DNA of 25,961 bases from a virus. Below are positions 1 through 4,946 of the stretch, one piece after another. Within the stretch, counting starts at the first letter, position 1; each line of letters opens with the position of its first letter. Both the position numbers and the translations under genes were made by a program. Under the pieces are notes generated by a model. The model did not search any database and was not told the DNA's origin. It was given only the letters and a program-made list of their open reading frames with translations. The stretch is from IMG/VR virus record IMGVR_UViG_3300013093_000240, positions 1 through 25,961 of that record. One strand, 5' to 3'.

Positions 1-81
1 GTAAAAGGCCCTATGAAGGATGAGAATGGTAAACCAACACGCAAAGCAGCGGCTTTGAAAAGGTGGAAGTGTGGCAGCTAA
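1..81 (+). CDS. C-terminal end of a DUF6321-like phage protein (partial)
   Basis: The reading frame is open from base 1 and stops with TAA at 79-81. The visible 26 residues run VKGPMKDENGKPTRKAAALK and then end in RWKCGS. This GPMKD-x-GKPTRKA-x-AL-x-x-W-x-C ending is, from memory, typical of the small basic phage proteins grouped as DUF6321, whose function is unknown. The gene starts outside the window. Its end overlaps the GTG start of the next gene by 11 bases in another frame, as expected in a phage operon. The family assignment rests only on this tail, so it is moderately sure; that the frame is coding is supported by the protein-like tail and the tight overlap. Confidence 0.6.
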   Translation, partial: VKGPMKDENGKPTRKAAALKRWKCGS

Positions 82-451
82 AAAATACGTATTTAAACCC
101 GAAATGTGCCAGCGCATCATTGAGATGGGCAAGGAAGGCGCATCTCAAAAAATGATGTTTGCTGAGATCGGCATTAACAAAGGTGTAGCAGATACTTGGA
201 AGAAAAACCATCCAGAGTTTGCTGATGCCCTAGATAGCGCCGTAACAAACGCCCAAGCCTATTGGGAGCGTGAAATCTTAGCCAACGTCAACAACAAAGG
301 CTTTAACAGCCGACTTGCTGAAATTGCCCTCCGTGGTCAATTCCAACAGGACTACCGCGAAACCCGCGACATCAAACTAGACGCCAAGGTGGAAACCAAG
401 GTCGACTTCGCAAAAGAAATAGCAGATTTACTTACCGCCCTAAAAGGCTAG
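71..451 (+). CDS. terS: Terminase small subunit-like DNA-binding protein
   Basis: A 126-aa protein with a GTG start preceded by AAGGTGG at 60-66, a good ribosome site. The N-terminal half (about residues 10-50) looks like the helix-turn-helix of phage small terminases: a helix with EMCQRIIEMGKEG, then a second helix and GINKGVADTWKKNHPEFADALD. The middle has the family-like AQAYWEREILAN and FNSRLAEIALRGQF segments followed by a charged C-terminal helix. Small terminase subunits bind the packaging site and regulate the large ATPase subunit. No large subunit follows here; the next gene is a nuclease of the replication block. A stand-alone HTH regulator of the same fold is therefore possible. 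The role as terminase is inferred from sequence pattern only. Confidence 0.6.
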   Translation: MAAKKYVFKPEMCQRIIEMGKEGASQKMMFAEIGINKGVADTWKKNHPEFADALDSAVTNAQAYWEREILANVNNKGFNSRLAEIALRGQFQQDYRETRDIKLDAKVETKVDFAKEIADLLTALKG

Positions 452-468
452 TTTTTTATTTTTTCGGG

Positions 469-495
469 AAAGGGGCTTGACATAGCCCCTTTTTT
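469..495 (+). terminator. Rho-independent terminator after terS-like gene
   Basis: A perfect 9-bp stem AAAGGGGCT (469-477) / AGCCCCTTT (484-492) with loop TGACAT runs into a tract of six T (490-495). It lies 18 bases after the stop codon of the terminase-like gene. Its loop contains most of the -35 box of the promoter that follows, so terminator and promoter share DNA. Confidence 0.85.
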
Positions 496-505
496 GCATT
501 AGTAT
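477..505 (+). promoter_or_regulatory. Sigma70-type promoter embedded in the terminator
   Basis: TTGACA at 477-482 is a perfect -35 box, followed by a 17-base spacer and TAGTAT at 500-505 as the -10 box (5 of 6 to consensus). The -35 overlaps the terminator loop and the spacer is its 3' arm plus T tract. It would drive the DUF2800 nuclease and following genes, with initiation expected about 512-514. Recognition by host RNA polymerase is inferred from consensus match. Confidence 0.8.
490..504 (+). repeat. 15-base core shared with the two late intergenic elements
   Basis: TTTTTTGCATTAGTA on the + strand equals the first 15 bases of the 18-base elements on the - strand at 15556-15573 and 22012-22029. 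Here it spans the terminator T tract and most of the -10 box. After it, TGTATAC resembles ATGTAGAC of copy A with two bases missing. Confidence 0.7.
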
Positions 506-536
506 GTATACATCTTAACCGAATTGAAAGACTAAA

Positions 537-1685
537 ATGACTGCACATGCGATGCTATCAGCCTCCGGCTCCAAACGGTGGCTGTCCTGTACTCCTAGCG
601 CTCGGCTAGAAGCCACACTCCCAGAACCCAAAAGAAGTACCAAGGGGATTGATTTCTCTGCGGAAGGCACTCTTGCCCACTCGCTTGGCGAAATTCGCCT
701 GCGCCTTCATTACAACCAAATTGGACACGAAGAATATGAAACAGAATACGCCGAAGTCAAAGCGCACCCGATCTACCAAAACTACTCATCCGATGAGCGA
801 GACGATTTCGAGGCTAACGTCGATAATTACGTTCTTTACGTACGTTCCCAAATCGGAGAGGGTGATACACCGCTTTTTGAACAGCGTGTGGACTTCTCTG
901 AGTGGGTCCCTGATGGCTTTGGTACAGCCGATGTGGTTATACTTTCTCAGCACTCCATTCGCGTCATCGACCTCAAATTTGGACGCGGCGTCCCAGTCTA
1001 CGCGCAAGACAACCCGCAGCTCAGACTCTACGCCCTTGGCGCCTACGCCAAGTTCAAAGAAGAGTGGCCGGAGATCAAAGAAGTCAGTTACACGATACAT
1101 CAGCCCAGACTTGACAGTATCAGTACCGATGGTACCAGCATCAGTAAACTTGTCGACTGGGCCAACTACTTCGTCAAACCCAAAGCCAAAAAAGCGTGGT
1201 CAGGCAGCGGTGACTTCCTTCCCGGTGACTGGTGTCAATTCTGCCGCGCCAAAGCGACGTGCAGAGCGCGCAGCGATTTTAACACAGAGCTTGCCAAGCA
1301 AGACTTCAAAGAGCCTCCCCTCCTCAGTGAAGAAGAAATCATTGAAGTCCTCGGCAAAGCCCAAGACCTCCGCACGTGGGCAAACGACGTTGAAGAGTAC
1401 GCCCTCGAAAAAGCCGTAAAAGAAAACGTTATTCCGTCTGGGTTTAAACTGACAACAACTAAGACACATCGTAAGATTTCTGACAACCAGTTAGCTGCTG
1501 CGGTGCTTGTTGAAAAAGGTTTACCAGCAGAACAAATCTGGAACCAACCAACTCTCAAATCTATTCCAAACTTGGAAAAGATTAACCCACAAGTAACAGC
1601 GTGGTTAGGCGATTTAGTATTGCGCCCAGAAGGCCAGCCTAAACTGGTTCGTGTTAAACAAGCAGCTAAGGATGACTTCGCATGA
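537..1685 (+). CDS. DUF2800 family RecB/Cas4-like PD-(D/E)XK nuclease
   Basis: 382 aa, usual length for DUF2800 phage proteins. Visible nuclease signature: EGTLAHSL (E43, H48), the GTADVV strand with D132, IDLKFG with D145 and K147, and QLRLYALGAY (Q161-x3-Y165), i.e. the E...D...D-x-K...Q-x3-Y order of RecB-type exonucleases. Four cysteines, C18 in WLSC and C233/C236/C242 in CQFCRAKATC, have the one-plus-three layout that holds a 4Fe-4S cluster in Cas4 and AddB. A role in DNA end processing or recombination is inferred. It is driven by the promoter just upstream and overlaps the next gene by ATGA. A weak GAAAG (526-530) serves as ribosome site. Base composition drops sharply within the gene near 1440. 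Confidence 0.85.
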   Translation: MTAHAMLSASGSKRWLSCTPSARLEATLPEPKRSTKGIDFSAEGTLAHSLGEIRLRLHYNQIGHEEYETEYAEVKAHPIYQNYSSDERDDFEANVDNYVLYVRSQIGEGDTPLFEQRVDFSEWVPDGFGTADVVILSQHSIRVIDLKFGRGVPVYAQDNPQLRLYALGAYAKFKEEWPEIKEVSYTIHQPRLDSISTDGTSISKLVDWANYFVKPKAKKAWSGSGDFLPGDWCQFCRAKATCRARSDFNTELAKQDFKEPPLLSEEEIIEVLGKAQDLRTWANDVEEYALEKAVKENVIPSGFKLTTTKTHRKISDNQLAAAVLVEKGLPAEQIWNQPTLKSIPNLEKINPQVTAWLGDLVLRPEGQPKLVRVKQAAKDDFA

Positions 1686-1840
1686 ACGCATGGCTAATTG
1701 GATTTATTGGATGTGTGTATACTATAGTGGCAATTAACTTCTTCAGAGACGGCCAAGTAGGCATGGGAATATCCTTCGTTGGCTATGCTTTAGGCAACGT
1801 AGGATTAGTTATGGTAACATTAAAGCTATTCGAAAGATAA
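1682..1840 (+). CDS. Small two-span membrane protein, unknown function
   Basis: A 52-aa reading frame starting with the ATG of the ATGA overlap with the DUF2800 stop and ending in TAA two bases before the next ATG. The product begins MNAWLIGFIGCVYTIVAINF and has a second hydrophobic stretch, ISFVGYALGNVGLVMVTLKL, joined by a short charged loop (FRDGQVGMG). Two transmembrane helices are therefore likely, in the host inner membrane. The exact fit between two genes, with start-stop coupling on the left and a 2-base gap on the right, is the main evidence that it is real. No family is recognised. Confidence 0.7.
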   Translation: MNAWLIGFIGCVYTIVAINFFRDGQVGMGISFVGYALGNVGLVMVTLKLFER

Positions 1841-1842
1841 CT

Positions 1843-2100
1843 ATGAGAGTCGAGTGCCTTGGTAATGACATTGAAGTACCAGATTATTTAATTGATTCAT
1901 ACGTTAAACAATTTGATGGATTACCTGGTAGCGGAAACAGAGAAGCTGTGTTACAATTACGTGGTACAATGTATGAAGTGATTGACTACATAGCAGAAGA
2001 TCCAGAAGCATTGCACGAATATGAAATCAGAAATGACTTCATTAACGCACTAGCAGTACAAAAAGCATTAGAAGTTCACGGAATATTGCACGACTCATAA
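1843..2100 (+). CDS. Hypothetical protein, 85 aa
   Basis: An acidic 85-aa protein starting MRVECLGNDIEVPDYLIDSY and ending HGILHDS. It looks like an alpha-helical soluble protein with no membrane segment, no Cys pair and no motif that I can place. The ATG comes 2 bases after the 52-aa gene's stop, so the two are likely translated together with DUF2800 from the promoter at 477-505. Its 3' end overlaps the -35 region of a possible promoter for the following ssDNA-binding gene. Small acidic genes in this position of phage replication blocks are often host-takeover or accessory replication factors, but nothing here shows which. Confidence 0.7.
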   Translation: MRVECLGNDIEVPDYLIDSYVKQFDGLPGSGNREAVLQLRGTMYEVIDYIAEDPEALHEYEIRNDFINALAVQKALEVHGILHDS

Positions 2101-2114
2101 AAGTTGTGTATAAT
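2086..2114 (+). promoter_or_regulatory. Possible promoter for the DUF2815 gene
   Basis: TATAAT at 2109-2114 is a perfect -10 box, with TTGCAC at 2086-2091 at a 17-base spacing as a poor -35 (TTG matches only). It lies at the stop of the 85-aa gene and leaves a leader of about 60 bases before the next ATG. The leader holds AGCTGG (2132-2137) able to pair with CCAGTT (2151-2156). Confidence 0.5.
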
Positions 2115-2177
2115 GGTAGTACGGGTAGACGAGCTGGCCCCGATTGAAGTCCAGTTCTAATGTAAATAGGAAATATC

Positions 2178-2693
2178 ATGCAATCTAATAAAGTTAAAGT
2201 AGTAACCGGTAAAGTTCGTTTCTCATACGCTAACGTGTTCCAGCCTAAAGCTGGCATGAACGGCGGCGAACCAAAGTATTCAGTATCTATCTTGATTCCA
2301 AAAACAGATACAGCCGGTGTTGCTAAATTGAAACAAGCCTTTGAAGACTGCAAGTCTAGTAACGCAGCGTTCTTCGGTGGTTCAGTACCAAAAGGTCTTA
2401 AAGGTGGTTTGCGTGATGGTGATGAAGAGCGTGATGACGCAGCATACGCAGGTTGCTATTTCATCAATGCTAACAGCGCCCAAAAGCCACAAGTTGTAGA
2501 TGCTAATCGTGAAGAGTTGTTTGACCCAAGCGAGTTCTACAGTGGTTGCTACGGCCGTGCTTCAGTAACATTTTACCCATACAATGCAGCTGGTTCTAAG
2601 GGCATCGCATGTGGTTTAAACAATCTCCAGAAATTGGAAGATGGTGACAAATTAGGTGGTGGTTCATCTGCTGCCGACGACTTTGCAGTATAA
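2178..2693 (+). CDS. DUF2815 family single-stranded DNA-binding-type protein
   Basis: 171 aa, usual size for DUF2815. The N-terminus has the family pattern GKVRFSYANVFQPKAGMNGGEPKYSVSILIPKTD (residues 11-44), followed by the DANREELFDPSEFYSGCYGRASVTFYPY region (about 114-141) and a glycine-rich acidic tail ending DDFAV. DUF2815 proteins are OB-fold ssDNA-binding proteins related to the phage Enc34 SSB, and the acidic tail fits a partner-recruiting tip as in other SSBs; both points are family knowledge. It follows a DUF2800 nuclease and precedes RNR and polymerase, a common phage grouping. AGGA at 2168-2171 is the ribosome site. A terminator-like hairpin follows. Confidence 0.85.
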   Translation: MQSNKVKVVTGKVRFSYANVFQPKAGMNGGEPKYSVSILIPKTDTAGVAKLKQAFEDCKSSNAAFFGGSVPKGLKGGLRDGDEERDDAAYAGCYFINANSAQKPQVVDANREELFDPSEFYSGCYGRASVTFYPYNAAGSKGIACGLNNLQKLEDGDKLGGGSSAADDFAV

Positions 2694-2724
2694 GTAGTCC
2701 TTCAATCAGTAGTACCGTAGTACC

Positions 2725-2758
2725 GGGGAGTGTCCATAGAAACTGTGGCCTCCCTTTT
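2725..2758 (+). terminator. Terminator-like hairpin after DUF2815
   Basis: GGGAG (2726-2730) pairs with CTCCC (2750-2754), and an inner stem CCATAG (2734-2739) pairs with CTGTGG (2743-2748, one G-U) around the loop AAA. A run of five T follows (2755-2759). The bulge TGT makes it less regular than the two other + strand terminators, so partial read-through into RNR is likely; no clear promoter sits before RNR. Confidence 0.65.
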
Positions 2759-2785
2759 TCATCAACTCATAACAATAAAGATACC

Positions 2786-4660
2786 ATGGATAATTATCAA
2801 GAATACATCGCTGCCAGCCGTTACGCCCGTTATCAAGATGACAAAGGTCGTCGTGAAACTTGGGACGAAACAGTGCAGCGCTTTGTAGATTACATTTTCA
2901 GCCGCACACCCCAAATTACCGAAAACGAAAAGTTAAAAAAAGAACTTTTTAAATCCATTAAAAACCTAGAACTTATGCCGTCCATGCGCGCCATGATGAC
3001 TGCAGGAAAGAGTGCCGACCGTGATAACACATGTGTTTACAACTGTTCGTATTTACCTGTCGACGATCCTAAATCGTTTGACGAAGCCATGTTTATATTG
3101 TTATGCGGAACGGGTGTCGGCTTCTCGGTTGAGTCTAAGTACATTAATCAATTGCCTGAAGTGCCAGATCAGCTCTTTGAATCGGAACATATCATCGCCG
3201 TGCATGACTCCAAAGAAGGCTGGGCAAAATCATTACGTCTACTCCTCGCCCACCTCTGGGCTGGAGAAATTCCAAAGTGGGACGTGTCCAATGTCCGACC
3301 TGCCGGAACACGACTCAAAACTTTTGGTGGAAGAGCTTCCGGGCCAGAACCATTAGTAGATTTATTTCAATTTGCAGTAAATACGTTTAAACATGCTAAA
3401 GGTCGTAAGTTGCATTCATTGGAGTGCCACGACTTAATGTGTAAAATTGGCGAGGTAGTTGTGGTTGGTGGCGTTCGCCGTTCAGCTATGATATCATTGT
3501 CAGACTTAGATGATGAAAGGATTCGACATGCAAAAGCTGGACCATGGTGGGACACTGCGCCACACCGCGCTCTTGCGAACAACAGTGCGGTGTATAACGA
3601 AACACCTACTGTCGGAAAGTTCATGGAAGAGTGGCTGTCACTTTACAACTCCCATTCCGGTGAAAGAGGGATTTTTAATCGGGAAGCTGCTAGAAAGACG
3701 GTTGAAAAATACGGGCATCGTGATCCAAATTATGAGTTCGGAACTAATCCATGCTCGGAGATCGTTTTGCGACCATACCAATTTTGTAATCTCAGTGAGG
3801 TTGTAGTACGCCATGACGACACAAAAGAAACTTTGCTGCGTAAAGTGCGGCTCGCATCTATCCTTGGAACCATCCAGTCTACCTTTACAAAGTTCCCCTA
3901 TCTGCGCAAGGTGTGGCAGAGAAATACTGAAGAAGAACGGCTTTTGGGTGTCTCCCTCACCGGAATCTATGATAATCCCCTTCTCACAACCCAAGGAGAC
4001 AAGTTAAATGAGTTACTTGCCGAACTACGAGTTGCAGCCAGAGAAACTAATAAAGAATGGGCAGCTATTCTTGGAATACCTGAAAGCGCTGCAATCACTG
4101 CAGTCAAACCCAGCGGAACAGTTTCTCAATTGGTCGACAGCGCATCAGGAATTCATCCAAGACATTCCAAATATTACATTAGACGAGTTCGCGGAGATAA
4201 AAAGGACCCTCTTAGCCAGTTCTTGGTCGCCAGCGGAATACCTTCGGAGGACTGCGTATACAAACCCACTCAAACGACAGTATTTAGCTTCCCTATCAAA
4301 GCTCCAGACGGACTTACAAGAGCTGATGTTACACCCATTTCACACCTCGCTCTTTGGCTTACCTACCAACGACACTGGTGTGAGCACAAGCCCTCCGTCA
4401 CAATCTCAGTCGAGGAAAAAGATTGGCCAGCAGTCGGAGCTTGGACATGGGAAAACTTTGACGAAATCTCCGGAGTCAGTTATCTCCCCTACGATGGAGG
4501 AACTTACCGCCAAGCTCCATACGAAGAGTGCACAGCCGAGCAGTACGAAGAACTTAAAGCTAAGATGCCAAAGATTGATTGGGCTCTTCTCAAAGAAGAA
4601 ACCGACAACGTAGAAGGCGCACAGATGCTTGCTTGTGCGGCTGGCGTTTGTGAAATCTGA
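2786..4660 (+). CDS. nrdJ: Adenosylcobalamin-dependent (class II) ribonucleotide reductase
   Basis: 624 aa; reduces ribonucleotides (probably triphosphates) to deoxyribonucleotides using adenosylcobalamin as radical source, supplying dNTPs for phage replication. It matches the single-chain RTPR type: NCSYLPVDD with C87, CGTGVGFSVE (107-116), NPCSEI with C323 as thiyl-radical cysteine and N321/E325 beside it, FCNLSEV with C334 as partner of C87, KPSGTVSQL (441-449), and a C-terminal C617-x4-C622 shuttle pair with the same spacing as in Lactobacillus leichmannii RTPR. It is shorter than that enzyme (739 aa). No small subunit gene accompanies it, as expected for class II. The host must supply or scavenge B12 (inference). 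DUF1289 follows after 3 bases. Confidence 0.93.
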   Translation: MDNYQEYIAASRYARYQDDKGRRETWDETVQRFVDYIFSRTPQITENEKLKKELFKSIKNLELMPSMRAMMTAGKSADRDNTCVYNCSYLPVDDPKSFDEAMFILLCGTGVGFSVESKYINQLPEVPDQLFESEHIIAVHDSKEGWAKSLRLLLAHLWAGEIPKWDVSNVRPAGTRLKTFGGRASGPEPLVDLFQFAVNTFKHAKGRKLHSLECHDLMCKIGEVVVVGGVRRSAMISLSDLDDERIRHAKAGPWWDTAPHRALANNSAVYNETPTVGKFMEEWLSLYNSHSGERGIFNREAARKTVEKYGHRDPNYEFGTNPCSEIVLRPYQFCNLSEVVVRHDDTKETLLRKVRLASILGTIQSTFTKFPYLRKVWQRNTEEERLLGVSLTGIYDNPLLTTQGDKLNELLAELRVAARETNKEWAAILGIPESAAITAVKPSGTVSQLVDSASGIHPRHSKYYIRRVRGDKKDPLSQFLVASGIPSEDCVYKPTQTTVFSFPIKAPDGLTRADVTPISHLALWLTYQRHWCEHKPSVTISVEEKDWPAVGAWTWENFDEISGVSYLPYDGGTYRQAPYEECTAEQYEELKAKMPKIDWALLKEETDNVEGAQMLACAAGVCEI

Positions 4661-4663
4661 TCC

Positions 4664-4852
4664 ATGGGCTTGCCCTCCACTCAATCTGTGGAACTGGTCC
4701 GAGACGTGGAAGTTAAATCTCCATGTAACGGAATCTGTACCCTCGACATACAAGATGTATGTCGAGGATGCAAACGAACCAGGGCGCAGATTTTTAAATG
4801 GTTTGTTATGTCCAACGACGAAAAGCGAGAAATAATCAACAGTATTAAATAA
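4664..4852 (+). CDS. DUF1289 small cysteine-motif protein
   Basis: 62 aa with the DUF1289 pattern in residues 19-60: SPCNGICTLD, then CRGCKRT, FKWFVMSNDEKREII. C21-x3-C25 and C33-x2-C36 make a likely metal or Fe-S binding set, and the WxxMSxxEKRxI ending is typical of the family. The function of DUF1289 is not established. It begins 3 bases after the RNR stop, so the two are likely co-translated, and it ends just before a strong terminator. The central coding part (4741-4767) is a perfect 12-bp inverted repeat. The 18 residues before the domain vary and the start could be later, but the close coupling favours the ATG at 4664. Confidence 0.85.
   Translation: MGLPSTQSVELVRDVEVKSPCNGICTLDIQDVCRGCKRTRAQIFKWFVMSNDEKREIINSIK
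4741..4767. repeat. Perfect 12-bp inverted repeat inside the DUF1289 gene
   Basis: CCTCGACATACA (4741-4752), loop AGA, TGTATGTCGAGG (4756-4767). It encodes the stretch between the two cysteine pairs of the DUF1289 protein. No T tract follows, so it is not a terminator. As RNA it would form a stable 12-bp hairpin with a 3-base loop; as DNA it could bind a dimeric protein. Confidence 0.9.
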
Positions 4853-4870
4853 TTTGACATGGTGGTGTTT

Positions 4871-4897
4871 GGGGAGCTTGTATAGCTCCCCTTTTTT
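4871..4897 (+). terminator. Rho-independent terminator after RNR-DUF1289
   Basis: Perfect 8-bp stem GGGGAGCT (4871-4878) / AGCTCCCC (4884-4891), loop TGTAT, then six T (4892-4897). It starts 18 bases after the DUF1289 stop, the same arrangement as the terminator at 469-495. Confidence 0.9.
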
Positions 4898-4907
4898 ATG
4901 CTACAAT
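4878..4907 (+). promoter_or_regulatory. Extended -10 promoter for the DNA polymerase, overlapping the terminator
   Basis: TACAAT at 4902-4907 preceded by TG at 4899-4900 forms an extended -10 box (TGCTACAAT). TTGTAT at 4878-4883, spaced by 18, lies in the terminator loop and is a weak -35. The layout copies the promoter at 477-505, where the -35 also lies in a terminator loop. Transcription would start near 4914, leaving a leader of about 33 bases. Confidence 0.65.
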
Positions 4908-4946
4908 GGACTCTTACAGATTCGTCTGGACGCCATAGGAGCATAT

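Noticed and set aside
649-1419. 256-codon + strand frame overlapping the DUF2800 gene
   Set aside because: Ser/Lys/Thr-biased shadow product without a recognisable pattern, while the other frame has complete nuclease motifs.
2101-2177. tRNA-like or riboswitch-like leader before the DUF2815 gene
   Set aside because: Only one weak 6-bp pairing could be found, with no cloverleaf and no conserved riboswitch core.
3813-4613. Open + strand frames, one with a zinc-ribbon-like CxxC...CxxC pattern (3813-4007) and one of 201 codons (4008-4613)
   Set aside because: Both lie in another frame inside the conserved catalytic part of the ribonucleotide reductase, have no ribosome site, and the cysteines come from codons of unrelated RNR residues.
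4854-4946. TTG start extending the DNA polymerase by 31 residues
   Set aside because: It would place the N-terminus inside the terminator and promoter; the ATG at 4947 has AGGAG upstream and opens directly into the exonuclease motif.
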